A stretch of DNA of 64,000 nucleotides from assembly GCA_963726335.1 (NCBI GenBank), contig CAVSCD010000012.1, forward strand, positions 682,001 to 746,000, read 5' to 3'. Source of the stretch: CAVSCD01 sp963726335. Its GTDB lineage: Bacteria > Acidobacteriota > Aminicenantia > Aminicenantales > UBA8522. Shown here piece by piece: positions 25,759 through 34,612 of this stretch. The position numbers were made by a program, and so were the translations under genes. Within the stretch, counting starts at the first letter, position 1; every line of letters begins with the position of its first letter. The notes below the pieces were generated by a model. The model saw nothing but the letters and a program-made list of their open reading frames with translations. It did no database searches and was not told where the DNA came from.

Positions 25759-26696
25759 ATCTCGAACCGGCCGTCCCGGAGAATGGCCTTTCCTCCGGCC
25801 GTGACGGTGACTCTCTCGACGAGCGCGTCGTAATGATGCGGGCTCGCGTTCTTTCCCAGGCCGTAGGAGTCGCCGATGGCGAAGTGCGCCGTGCCGAACG
25901 CCTTTTCGGCCTCCAGCATGTTGGCAGAGATCCGGGCGCCGGGGTTGGTCCCGATCCCGAACTCGCCGATGATACGGCCGGAGATGTCATCGCCCACGAG
26001 CCGGAGGATCGCCCCGACGCTTCGGCCGCGGTAGGCGACGAGCCGTCCCCGCTTGAATTCCATGATGCCGGGACCGAGCTGATCGTCGATCAGGCTGAGC
26101 GCGATCCGTCCGTTAAAGCTGTCCTCGACAGGGGCGGTGTAGCATTCGCCAGCGGGCAGATTCCCGTGTCCTCCCTTCCGGCTGATGTCCCCGGCGCCGG
26201 CCACCCAGCGCCGGCCCTCGACGCTGAACCGGAGGGATGTTCCCGACGGATTGGTGACCTCGACGTCCGCCGCGCCGCGCAGGGAACGGATGACCTTCTC
26301 CGTGAAGCGCTTGAGCTTGTCGTAGTCGATATCCACGAGGCGGACCATCATGTCCCTGGTCAGGCCGGGCATCATCAGGATCCGCGAACGGGCCCGGCCC
26401 GTCTTGACCAGGAATCCCCGGAATGGTTTTTCCTCCGCCCGGGCTTCGAGCACGTAGGCGATGGCGGTCGCCCGCTCCGCCGCCTCCCTGAGCAGACGGG
26501 GCGGCTCGACGATCGGCCGGAGGGTTTCGGTCATCAGGTAGGTGGTCGTCTCGGCGCCCGCCCGCTTGGCCCAGAAGGCCAACGCCTCGGCGATCTCGAG
26601 CTTGGCCGTATCCGTCACCAGGAGAAATCGCTCACCCGGCCGCAGCCGCAGCGACTGCCGGACGGCTCTTTCGGCCGCCTTGCGGAGCTTGTCCAC
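25755..26696 (-). CDS. M29-like aminopeptidase (aminopeptidase T type)
   Basis: The 313-residue protein resembles thermophilic M29 leucyl aminopeptidases. The N-domain (LRPGERFLLVTDTAKLEIAEALAFWAKRAGAETTTYLM) is followed by a catalytic C-domain with GGHGNLPAGECYTAPVE (~165-181), a metal-ligand Glu in IGEFGIGTNPGARI (~245) and FAIGDSYGLGKNASPHHYD (~275-293). These carry the Glu/His/Asp ligands of the co-catalytic metal site. It is at the short end of the family. It starts 4 nt after the ppiD stop and ends the ispH-rpsA operon. A cytoplasmic peptide-trimming role is likely. Confidence 0.85.
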   Translation of the reverse strand: MDKLRKAAERAVRQSLRLRPGERFLLVTDTAKLEIAEALAFWAKRAGAETTTYLMTETLRPIVEPPRLLREAAERATAIAYVLEARAEEKPFRGFLVKTGRARSRILMMPGLTRDMMVRLVDIDYDKLKRFTEKVIRSLRGAADVEVTNPSGTSLRFSVEGRRWVAGAGDISRKGGHGNLPAGECYTAPVEDSFNGRIALSLIDDQLGPGIMEFKRGRLVAYRGRSVGAILRLVGDDISGRIIGEFGIGTNPGARISANMLEAEKAFGTAHFAIGDSYGLGKNASPHHYDALVERVTVTAGGKAILRDGRFEI

Positions 26697-26700
26697 CCCG

Positions 26701-28626
26701 CTATTCCGCGCCCTCGAACCGGCCCAGGATGTCGTTCGTGACCTGGGTGAAAAGATCGGTGTTAACCTTGACGTCCTTCTCGTTCCGCAGCTTTTCCAGG
26801 TAGGATTGGAGGAACCTGTTCTGTTTCTGTTGGAGCAGATTGTCCCGCTCGGTCTCGAGGTTCTTCTCGAACTCGGCCCGGTCGGCCAGCTTGCGCTCGA
26901 GCACGCGGATGACCGCGTAGCCGCCCCCGAACTCGATGGGCTCGCTGGGCTGGTTGAGCGGCATGGTGAAGGCCAGCCGGTCGATCTCGGGGCTCTCGCC
27001 GATCACGGCCAAGTATTGCGCTTTCTTATGCTCGTTGATCAGCTTGTACTCGAGGCCGAGCTTAACGGCCGTTTCTTCCCAGCCCTTGGCGCCGAGCTTC
27101 GGCAGCGCCTCGCGGACTTTGGCGAGGGTGATCTCCTGACGCTTGGCCGTCCGGAAATCCTTTTCCACGTCGGCCTTGACCTCCTCGAAGGCGGCCGGCC
27201 GGGGCGGATCGATCTTCTCGAGCTGGACGATCCCGGTGCCGGTGAACATGGGGATGGCCCCCGAGATCTCACGGTCTTTCAGCCCGAAGAGCGCCTGGCT
27301 GATGGAACCCGCCGGGTCGATCTCCTCCAAGGCCTGCCCGACCTTGAGGGTGCCCGTGGTCTTGACCTTGTAGCCCTCCTTCTGGGCGGCCACGTCCAGG
27401 CTCTTCTCGCGCCGGGCCGATTTCTCCAGCCGACCGATCTTCTCGGCCGCAAGATCCCGGGCTTTCTGGTCCTCGAGGATCGAACGGATCCTCGCCTTGA
27501 CGACGTCGAGCGGCTGGGTTCTCTCCGGCTCCTTTTCCGTCACCTTCAGAATGGCGGTTCCGTCGGGCCGGTCGACCTTCGCCGAAGCCGCTCCCGCTTC
27601 GAGCTTGCGGATCTCCGCGACCTCGTTGGTCGAAAGCTGGGTCCAGGCGTCGAAACCCCAGTCTCCGCCGTCCTTGGCCTTGTCGTCCTGGGAATACGTC
27701 CGGGCGAGCTGGGCGAAATCTTCTCCCTTGGCGAGCCGGTCCAAAATCTCTTGGGCCTGCTCGGGTCCGCCCGCCGCCCCCTTCTTGGCTATGGACAGGA
27801 AGATCCGGCTCACCCGCATCCTCTCCGGCTCCTTGAACTGGTCGGCGTTATCGCTGTAATACTTCTCGATGTCGGCGTCGGTTAGCTGGACATCCTTTTT
27901 CAGCTCGTCGGTCTGAAGGAGAAGATAAGACCCCTCCCGTCGTTCGGGAAGGGCGTACTTATCCTTGTTCTTGTCGAAATACGCCTGGAGCTCGGCCGGC
28001 GTCACCGGATCGTCGAAGGCGGCCTTGCTCTCCTCGAGCATCGCGTACTCGAGCTTGGCGGAATCGGTTTTCTTCTGATACTCGGACCACAGCTCCTCGG
28101 GGGTCACGGCGAGGCCGGCCGTCAGGAGCTTGATGAGCTTGTTGATGGCGATCTCCGACTTCAGGTTGTCCTCGAAATCGGCGACGGACATCCGATTGTA
28201 GGACAGGAGGCGCCGGTACTCCTCGACGCCGATGAACTTGCCGTCGCGCTGGAACATCGCCACGACCCGGTCGCTGACCTCCTTGTCGGAGGCCGTGATC
28301 CCCATCTCGGAAGCCTTTTGGCGGAGCAGGTACTGCTGGACCAGCTGCTCGAGAACCTGTTGGGGGATATTGAGCTGCTGGATGAAGCTCCTGTTGAGCT
28401 GCTTGAACTCCTTCTGGAGGGATTCCAGCCTCTGGCGCAGGACGTTGTAGTAAGCGTCCATGGAGATCTTGTCCTTGCCGATCGTGGCCACTGTCTCGGA
28501 GCGGGCCTTCTCTCCCAGCCGCCCGGCGCCGCCCCAGACCGCGAAAATGGCGATGATGAAGGTGGCGATGACGATCCACAGCGTCGGAGCCAGCGACTTG
28601 ACGTTCTTTCTCATCGTTTTCAGCAT
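26701..28626 (-). CDS. PpiD/SurA-like peptidylprolyl isomerase, membrane anchored
   Basis: The 641-residue protein has an N-terminal transmembrane anchor (LWIVIATFIIAIFAVWGG, residues ~14-31). A SurA-N-type chaperone domain follows (~35-235). A parvulin domain (~265-370, including RVSRIFLSIAKKG and DDKAKDGGDWGF) comes next, with a second helical substrate-binding part at the C-terminus. Such proteins help newly exported proteins fold in the periplasm. The length is close to E. coli PpiD (623). The gene lies between an acyl-CoA dehydrogenase and the M29-like peptidase in the same operon, 45 nt and 4 nt away. Confidence 0.88.
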   Translation of the reverse strand: MLKTMRKNVKSLAPTLWIVIATFIIAIFAVWGGAGRLGEKARSETVATIGKDKISMDAYYNVLRQRLESLQKEFKQLNRSFIQQLNIPQQVLEQLVQQYLLRQKASEMGITASDKEVSDRVVAMFQRDGKFIGVEEYRRLLSYNRMSVADFEDNLKSEIAINKLIKLLTAGLAVTPEELWSEYQKKTDSAKLEYAMLEESKAAFDDPVTPAELQAYFDKNKDKYALPERREGSYLLLQTDELKKDVQLTDADIEKYYSDNADQFKEPERMRVSRIFLSIAKKGAAGGPEQAQEILDRLAKGEDFAQLARTYSQDDKAKDGGDWGFDAWTQLSTNEVAEIRKLEAGAASAKVDRPDGTAILKVTEKEPERTQPLDVVKARIRSILEDQKARDLAAEKIGRLEKSARREKSLDVAAQKEGYKVKTTGTLKVGQALEEIDPAGSISQALFGLKDREISGAIPMFTGTGIVQLEKIDPPRPAAFEEVKADVEKDFRTAKRQEITLAKVREALPKLGAKGWEETAVKLGLEYKLINEHKKAQYLAVIGESPEIDRLAFTMPLNQPSEPIEFGGGYAVIRVLERKLADRAEFEKNLETERDNLLQQKQNRFLQSYLEKLRNEKDVKVNTDLFTQVTNDILGRFEGAE

Positions 28627-28671
28627 GGTGTCACCTCGAACTTTCCGCCGAAGATTTATCGGATCTTGCCG

Positions 28672-29817
28672 TCAGGTCTCTCTCAAGAGCGTCTTGGCGA
28701 TGATGATCCGCTGGATCTCCGAGGTTCCCTCGTATATCGAGAATACGCGGGCCTCCCGGAAGAGCCTCTCGATCGTATATTCCTTGGAGTAGCCGTAAGC
28801 GCCGTGGATCTGCACGCCCAGGGAGGCGACCCGGTTGGCCATCTCCGAAGCATACAGCTTGGCCATGGCGGCTTCCTTGGCGTAAGACAGGCCGCGGCCG
28901 CAGGCGTCGGCCGCGCGGTAGGTCAGAAGCCGTGCCGCCTCGACCTGGACCGCCATGTCGGCGATCATGAACTGAACAGCCTGGAAGTCGGCGATCGGCC
29001 GGCCGAACTGCTCCCTCTGCCTGGCGTACCGGACCGCCAGCTCGAGGGCGCTCTGGGCCAAGCCCACGGACTGAGCGGCGATGCCGATGCGGCTGCCTTC
29101 CAGGCTGTGCAGGGCGATGGCCAGGCCGCGTCCCTCATCCCCGAGGAGGTTTTCGGCGGGAACACGGCAGTCCTCGAGGACGATCTCCGCGGTCACCGAG
29201 GCATGCAGTCCCATCTTGTCCTCGACTTTAGCCACCCGGAAACCTGGGAACCCTTTTTCGACGATGAAGGCGCTGGGCTTGGCGGACCCGCCGGGCAGCT
29301 CGGTCTGGGCCAACAGGATGAGCGCGTCGGCCGCGCTGCCGTTCGTCACCCAGGCTTTGGTGCCGTTGAGGACGTACTCGCTCCCCGACCGGACGGCCCG
29401 GGTTTTAAGGCCGGCCGCGTCCGAACCGGAACCCGGCTCGGTCACGGAGTAGCCCCCCAAGACCTCGCCGCGCGCGGCCCGGGCCAGGTATTTATCCTTC
29501 TGGCGGGCCGTCCCGTGATCCAGAATGGTTTTGGCGAACAGGGAACCGTGGACGGCGACAATGACGCAGACCGAGGCCGAGACGCGGCCCAGCTCTTCGA
29601 GCGCCAGGATGAACGAGAGATGGTCGGTTTGCGTCCCCCCGAATTCGGCCGGGACGGTCATGCCCAGCACGCCGAGCTCGGCCAGCTTCTGGATGATCTC
29701 CCTGGGGAAGATGTGCTGGTCTTCGTAGGCGGTGATGTTGGGCGCGATCTCGCACCGGCTGAAATCCCGGACGAGGTCCCGCAGCAGGCGCTGGTCGTCG
29801 CTCAGGTCGAAATTCAT
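28672..29817 (-). CDS. Acyl-CoA dehydrogenase
   Basis: The 381-residue flavoenzyme has FAD- and substrate-binding signatures: GGYSVTEPGSGSDAAGLKTRA (~125-145, split around DAAG), NGTKAWVTNGSAADALIL (~152-170) and RQREQFGRPIADFQAVQF (~260-278). The C-terminal FSIYEGTSEIQRIII carries the catalytic glutamate of short-chain enzymes at about residue 363. It oxidises acyl-CoA to enoyl-CoA with an electron-transfer flavoprotein as acceptor. No other beta-oxidation genes are adjacent. Its start overlaps the HIT gene's stop (4 nt). Confidence 0.94.
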   Translation of the reverse strand: MNFDLSDDQRLLRDLVRDFSRCEIAPNITAYEDQHIFPREIIQKLAELGVLGMTVPAEFGGTQTDHLSFILALEELGRVSASVCVIVAVHGSLFAKTILDHGTARQKDKYLARAARGEVLGGYSVTEPGSGSDAAGLKTRAVRSGSEYVLNGTKAWVTNGSAADALILLAQTELPGGSAKPSAFIVEKGFPGFRVAKVEDKMGLHASVTAEIVLEDCRVPAENLLGDEGRGLAIALHSLEGSRIGIAAQSVGLAQSALELAVRYARQREQFGRPIADFQAVQFMIADMAVQVEAARLLTYRAADACGRGLSYAKEAAMAKLYASEMANRVASLGVQIHGAYGYSKEYTIERLFREARVFSIYEGTSEIQRIIIAKTLLRET

Positions 29818-30329
29818 CGGCCCTTCTCTTTTTTCCCGCCGGCCGCCTCCTTCGCGAAGAGCGGCGCCAGCAGGGAGTAAGTCCGGTCGAGGTCTTCGAT
29901 GAAGACGCGCGTTCCGGCGACGAGGGGCATGAAATTCGAGTCTCCGGGCCAGCGGGGGACCACGTGGAGATGGTAGTGATCGACGATCCCCGCGCCGGCG
30001 CTCCGGCCGAAATTCATGCCGGCGTTGAAGCCCTGCGGCCGGTAGGCCCGCTTCAGGACCCGGAGGCTGAGCTTGAGGAGGTCGGCCAGCTCGTCGCTGG
30101 CCTCCCGCGGCGCCCGGGCGAAGACCGCGAGATGGCGGTAGGGGGCGATCATCAGGTGGCCGGGCGTGTAAGGGAACTTGTTGAGAAGGATGAAGTTGTG
30201 CCGGCCGCGATGGACGACGAACGACGCCGCGTCATCCCCCCGCCGGGCGGCCTCGCAGAAGATGCAGCCCTTCTTCCGGCGGACCTGGCGCACGTACTTT
30301 CCCCTCCACGGAGCCGAGATATATTCCAT
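29814..30329 (-). CDS. HIT-family nucleotide hydrolase/phosphorylase
   Basis: The 171-residue histidine-triad protein has GCIFCEAARRGDD near residues 21-33 and the catalytic triad motif DHYHLHVVPRW near 117-127 (H-Y-H-L-H). The N-terminal CxxC-containing block and the tail resemble the Ap4A phosphorylase/FHIT branch, which hydrolyses dinucleoside polyphosphates or AMP conjugates. The ATG overlaps the HU stop by one base (TGATG), so translation is coupled. The first 20 residues (SAPWRGKYVRQVRRKKG) match the usual start of bacterial members. Confidence 0.9.
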   Translation of the reverse strand: MEYISAPWRGKYVRQVRRKKGCIFCEAARRGDDAASFVVHRGRHNFILLNKFPYTPGHLMIAPYRHLAVFARAPREASDELADLLKLSLRVLKRAYRPQGFNAGMNFGRSAGAGIVDHYHLHVVPRWPGDSNFMPLVAGTRVFIEDLDRTYSLLAPLFAKEAAGGKKEKGR

Positions 30330-30604
30330 CAGCGATTGATCAGTTCCTTCAGCAGCTTGCTGGGTTTGAAGTACAGGACCTTTTTCGGCGGGACCTTCAC
30401 GGGCGCGCCGGTCCGCGGATTCCGTCCCGAACGGGAAGTGCGCTTGCGGAAGCGGAAGCTCCCGAAACCGCGGATCTCGATCTCCTCCCCCTTGAGGATG
30501 GCGTCCTTGATCGACTGAAAAAAGAGGTCGACCCCGTCTTCCGCCTCCTGCTTGGGGATGTTCATCTCCTTGGCGATCCGGCCGACGAGGTCGGCTTTAA
30601 TCAT
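30329..30604 (-). CDS. HU/IHF-family DNA-bending protein
   Basis: The 91-residue protein has the complete HU fold: MIKADLVGRIAKEMNI at the start, GEEIEIRGFGSFRFRKR at ~40-56, the beta-arm tip RNPRTGAPVKVPPKKVLYFKP (~60-80, with the conserved RNPxTG) and a C-terminal helix. It bends DNA and organises the nucleoid. Placement directly after rpsA (8-nt overlap) recalls the rpsA-ihfB pair of proteobacteria, so it may be the IHF-beta-like member. The sequence does not separate HU from IHF. Confidence 0.93.
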   Translation of the reverse strand: MIKADLVGRIAKEMNIPKQEAEDGVDLFFQSIKDAILKGEEIEIRGFGSFRFRKRTSRSGRNPRTGAPVKVPPKKVLYFKPSKLLKELINR

Positions 30605-32355
30605 GGTTGTCCTCCACGGTCTTGGCCCCCTTCTTGGACGATCCGAAATTCTTGAGCTGGTCCCTCATGATGTCGCCCAGGGTGTGGCGCTGGTCCTGGC
30701 CGCTGATGAACTTCTGGTATTCCAGCTTCTGCATGTCGAGCTGGGCCATCCGGAAGCTGAGCGAGATCTTCTTCTCCCGCGGGTTCATCTTGATGATCTT
30801 GGCGTTCCGCTCCTCGCCCACGGAAAACGTCGTGGGCATTGTCGATCTTTTTTTCGTCGAGCTCGGAGAGGAAGACGACGCCCTCGATCCCGGGCAGTGA
30901 TCTCGACGAAGACGCCGAAATCGACGATCCGGACGATCCTCGTCTTGACCAGGTCGCCGACCTTCTGGCGGGAGAAGAAGTCCTCCCAGATGTCGCCACC
31001 GAGCTGTTTGATGCCGAGCGAGACTTTCTGCTTCTCGACGTCGATGTTGAGGATGACGGCCTCGGCCTCCTGCCCGACCTCCAGGCGCTGTCGACGGATG
31101 CTTGATCTTCTCCCAGGAGATGTCGGAGATGTGGATGAGTCCCTCGATCCCGGGTTCGACTTCGAGGAAAGCGCCGAAATCCGTGATGCTGGTGATCTTG
31201 CCCTTGACGCGCGCGCCCGGGCTGTATTTCTGCCGCAGCTGTTCCAGGGGATGGGGCGACGACTGCTTGAGCCCCAGGGAGATGCGCTTGGTGTCGGGAT
31301 TGACGTCCAGGATCGTGACCGTGACCTCCTCGCCGACGGTCAGGAGCTTCTTGGGATGGACGAGCTTGCGCGACCACGACAGGTCGGAGATATGGACCAG
31401 GCCCTCGACGCCCTTCTCGAGCTCGACGAAGGCGCCGAAATCGGTCAGGCTGGTGACCTTGCCTGTGATTTTCTGGCCCGCCGGCGTATTTTGCTGGACG
31501 TTCTTCCAGGGGTCTGCCGTGAGCTGCTTGAAGCCGAGGGAGATCTTCTCGTCCTGTCTCGTTGAAATCCAGGACGATCGACCTCGACCTCCTGGCCGAC
31601 GCTGAAGAGCTCCGAGGGATGGGCGGTCTTGCCCCAGGACATATCCGAAACGTGGAGCAGGCCCTCGATGCCGCCGATGTCGACGAAGGCGCCGAAGCTC
31701 GTCAGTGAGCGGACCTGGCCCTTGAGCTTCTCGCCCTTGACCAGGTGGCCGAAGACCCGCTTCTTCTTTTTCTCCCGCTCGTCCTGGAGGTAGAGCTTCC
31801 GGGAGAGGACGGCGTTCTCGGTCTTGCGGTCGAACTTGATGACCTTGAACTTGAACGTCTGGCCGACCAGCTTGTCCGGGTCCCTGACCATCCGGATGTC
31901 GGCGTGGGATTCCGGGAGGAAGGCGTCGACGCCGACGTTGACGGTGAACCCGCCCCGGGTCCGGTCCTTGACCCGGCCGCTGACCCAGCCGTGGCTGGCG
32001 TAGGCCTTCTCCGAGCTGGTCGACGGCCCGATCGGCGTCGGCGCCCTTCTTGGAAAGGACGAAGATAGCCTTCCTTGGCGTCGGTCCTCTCCATCGTGGC
32101 TTCGATCTCGTCGCCGGGCATGGCAGCTTCTTGATCTCGTCCTCGCTCGAATTCCTCGACGGGGATCGACGCCCTCGGATTTGAAGCCGATATCGAGGAG
32201 TACGCTGGCTGGGGAGTGACCTTGATGACCCGGCCCCGGACGACCTTGCCGGCCGAGACGTCCTTGGCGCTGAACTGGTACTTGTCCAGCAGCTGCTCGT
32301 AGTCTTCGGAGCTGAGCTTCTCGTCTTTGTCTGCGGGTTTTTTTAACTCTGGCAT
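30597..32355 (-). pseudogene. rpsA: 30S ribosomal protein S1, six S1 domains, frame broken by about ten indels
   Basis: Reading across frames recovers a normal-length S1 protein (~580 aa) with six S1 RNA-binding domains, from KVVRGRVIKVTP at the start to the final MAQLDMQKLEYQKFISGQ. Clear units are GWVSGRVKDRTRGGFTVNVG, LKGQVRSLTSFGAFVDIGG, ITGKVTSLTDFGAFVELEKG, VKGKITSITDFGAFLEVEPG and KTRIVRIVDFGVFVEI. Each of about ten shifts can be explained by a single-base change. They lie near 32206, 32175, 32150, 32118, 32070, 32020, 31579, 31559, 31096, 30893 and 30838. Most need removal of one base. S1 is essential, so a local assembly fault is more likely than true decay. The start overlaps ispH by 13 nt and the end overlaps HU. 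Confidence 0.85.
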
Positions 32356-33221
32356 GGGACTCGATTCTCCTGTGGCGATGAGTGTTCGAAGCTATTTCTG
32401 ATTTTGGCCACGGCTTCGGCGATGGCTTCGGGGGGAGTGGACGCTCCCCCGGAGATGCCGACGACCTCAGCTTGCTTGAGCAGGCGTGGGGTGATCTGGC
32501 TGGCGTTCTCGATAAAATAGGTGCGGGGCAGGATCCGCTTCGATATCTCGTAGAGCTTGTGGGTGTTGGAGCTGTTCCGGCCGCCGACGATGAACAGGAC
32601 GTCCACCCGGCCGGCCAGGTCGGAGGTGGACTTCTGGCGGGTCTGGGTCGAGCGGCAGATCGTGTTGTAGACCTCGAGCTTGTCGGTCCGCTCGAGCAGA
32701 GCGGCCACGACCCGGCCGAACAGAAGGGCGTCCTGGGTGGATTGGGCCAGGACGGCCCGCTTCTGCCGGCGGGGCAGGCTTCGCGCCTGGGCCTCGTTCT
32801 CCACGATTCGCCCGCGGCCGCGGCTGCAGCCGAGGAGGCCCCGGATCTCCGGGTGGGCCGGGTCGCCGACGATGACGATGTCGGCCTGGCGGCGGGCCAG
32901 TCCCACGACGAGCTGCTGGATGCGCTTGACGATCGGGCAGGTGGCGTCGACGACCTCGATCCCGTTCTTCTTCAGGGCCAGGTAGACGTCGGGAGCGACA
33001 CCGTGGCTGCGGATGACGACCGTGCCTTCGCCCACATCGGCGGGGTCGTCCACCGACTCGAGGCCGAGGGCCTCGAGGTCGGCGATGACCTTCGGATTGT
33101 GGATGAGCTCGCCCAGGGTCAGGACCCGCCCGGAGCGGCGGCGCCGGGTCTGTTTGGCAAGCGTCAGGGCGCGCTTGACGCCATAGCACAGGCCGGAGTG
33201 TGAGGCGATGATGATGTCCAT
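32343..33221 (-). CDS. ispH: 4-hydroxy-3-methylbut-2-enyl diphosphate reductase
   Basis: The 292-residue IspH/LytB makes IPP and DMAPP from HMBPP, the last step of the MEP isoprenoid pathway. The three Fe-S cluster cysteines are visible: SGLCYGVKRAL (C12), VVDATCPIVKR (~C95) and NTICRSTQTRQ (~C190). The HPEIRGLLG and SNTHKLYEI family blocks are present. The ATG at 33221 matches the family start; an in-frame TTG at 33239 is less likely. It heads the operon with rpsA (13-nt overlap), an arrangement known from bacteria in which ispH and rpsA are adjacent or fused. Confidence 0.95.
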   Translation of the reverse strand: MDIIIASHSGLCYGVKRALTLAKQTRRRRSGRVLTLGELIHNPKVIADLEALGLESVDDPADVGEGTVVIRSHGVAPDVYLALKKNGIEVVDATCPIVKRIQQLVVGLARRQADIVIVGDPAHPEIRGLLGCSRGRGRIVENEAQARSLPRRQKRAVLAQSTQDALLFGRVVAALLERTDKLEVYNTICRSTQTRQKSTSDLAGRVDVLFIVGGRNSSNTHKLYEISKRILPRTYFIENASQITPRLLKQAEVVGISGGASTPPEAIAEAVAKIRNSFEHSSPQENRVPCQS

Positions 33222-33245
33222 ATCTGATGGGAAAAACAATGCCTC

Positions 33246-33274
33246 ATACTATCGGATGAGCCGGTTTTTGTCAA
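33246..33274 (-). promoter_or_regulatory. Sigma-70 promoter of the ispH-rpsA operon
   Basis: Read on the minus strand, TTGACA (33274-33269, 6/6) and TAGTAT (33251-33246, 4/6) are separated by exactly 17 nt. The predicted transcription start is near 33239, about 18 nt before the ispH ATG. Confidence 0.65.
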
Positions 33275-33305
33275 TGCTAAGTGTAGGCGTAATCGCAACT
33301 TAGCA
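33275..33305 (-). terminator. Hairpin after the deacylase gene
   Basis: TGCTAAGT (33275-33282) and ACTTAGCA (33298-33305) form a perfect 8-bp stem with a 15-nt loop. It lies just beyond the deacylase stop and directly upstream of the ispH -35 box. No long T tract follows, so it may be an operator instead of a terminator. Confidence 0.4.
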
Positions 33306-33318
33306 TCGAGCCGACGGA

Positions 33319-34457
33319 TCACTCGGCCGCCCTGAGGAATTTGCCCAGGCCTTTCTCCAGGACTTCGGCGAAAGGCGGGAGGCCGTCGACGGCGACGGCT
33401 TTTTCCGGCTCGAGGTCGCCGAGCCCGCGGAGGACGGCCTCGAACGCCGCGAGATGGCGGGCAACGCGGTGGGCGAGCGGGATCCCCTCCTCGCTGTAAG
33501 GCACGAAGAGCCGGCCGAGACGCGACGCCCGGCGTAGTAGCTGTCCTTGCCGTCGACGACGAGCGACTACGACGGCTGGCCCTTCAGCCGGCCGTGCGAG
33601 GCGTTGGGCGTTTCGAAGAGGACGGCCCGGATGCCGGCGGCGTCGCCCCATTCCCTGTGGGACAGCCCGCGCAGGTTGGGCGGCGAGGCCTCGAGCCGGA
33701 AGTCGAGGCCGTCGCCCTGGAGGCCCATCTGGCCGCCAGGGCCGCCAGGTCGGCGGCGTTCTCGTGGAAGACGATGGCGTTGATGACCGGATATTCGGGC
33801 GCGGATTCATGGAGGTCGATGCCGAGGTCGACCTGCTCGCGCCGAATGAGATCCATGACGGCGAAAGCGATTCTCTCCGTCAGGAGGCCCTTTTCCCTTC
33901 CCGGGAAGCAGCGGTTGAGGTTTCGGACCTCGTTGCCGCTCAGCTCCTGGCCGGCCGGGTTGATGTAGACGGCAGGGTCGGGCCACTGGTCGACCGGGTT
34001 GGTCAGCCGCGAGCCCAGCCGGAACTCGCGGGCGCCGCCCCCGGGCAGCGGGACGAAAAACCGCTGCGGGTTGCCTTCCTGGGGGTCGCTGTGGCTGAAC
34101 CCGCTGTGATTGGCGCGCGGGATGACGATGACCGTCCCCCGGCGGACGCGGATGTTTTCGGCCAGGACGACGGCCGTGACAAAACCCGCGGGTTCGTTGG
34201 GGTGGGTGCCGCCCAGAACGAGAACGGTGCCGCCTTTTTCCGCGCCGCGATAGAAATAGACATCGGTCTCCCCGTGGCTGCCCGCGAGCCCGGGAAGGTA
34301 GGCGCTCAACGGTTTCATCTCGGAAAGCCCGGCGCTCGGATAGATCGGCTCGTCCCGGTGCATGCCGAGGAATCTCTCCGCCGCGAAAAAAGCCGCCGCC
34401 GCCGTCAGCAGGAGAAAAATCCCTGAGGTGCAGCGGCGTTCCCCTGATCTCTCTCAT
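33319..34457 (-). pseudogene. AstE/AspA-like (M14-related) metal-dependent deacylase, membrane anchored, frame broken
   Basis: The core reads TVLVLGGTHPNEPAGFV (H and E zinc ligands), IVIPRANHSGF, INPAGQELSGNEVRNLNRCFPG and GIDLHESAPEYPV (third zinc ligand). This is the succinylglutamate desuccinylase/aspartoacylase family. The end, LFVPYSEEGIPLAHRV to FLRAAE, is in another frame. Three single-base shifts are needed: one extra G at 34421-34423, one missing base near 33733 and one missing G near 33529. An in-frame TAG also appears at 33567-33569. Correcting the first shift gives MREIRG plus a transmembrane helix (IFLLLTAAAAFFAAERFLG). The start lies 2 nt after the 50-aa gene. It is either a decaying gene or poor local sequence. 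Confidence 0.75.
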
Positions 34458-34459
34458 CG

Positions 34460-34612
34460 TCACTTGATCCGGAAGAGGCGTAAAAGAAACAGCGCCAGGA
34501 CCAGGACGACCGAGGCCTGGGCCCAGACTTTTTTCTCGCGGAAAAGATACCAGATGAGATGCACGGTGAGGTAGGCGACGATCAGCTGGTAGACGGATCT
34601 CATCGCATTCAT
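34460..34612 (-). CDS. 50-residue two-helix membrane protein
   Basis: The ATG at 34612 directly follows the permease TAG, and the stop TGA overlaps the region just before the deacylase ATG. The product is 50 residues: an N-terminal hydrophobic helix (VYQLIVAYLTVHLIWYLF, residues ~7-24), a short basic turn with REKK, and a second helix (ASVVLVLALFLLRLF) ending RIK. It resembles the small partner subunits of transporters, but is much shorter than the four-helix DctQ of classical TRAP systems. The perfect packing between neighbours is the main evidence that it is real. I do not recognise a family. Confidence 0.7.
   Translation of the reverse strand: MNAMRSVYQLIVAYLTVHLIWYLFREKKVWAQASVVLVLALFLLRLFRIK

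Noticed and set aside
33222..33239. TTG start for ispH at 33239
   Set aside because: It would begin at the predicted transcription start and add six residues not seen in the family; the ATG at 33221 fits the conserved N-terminus.
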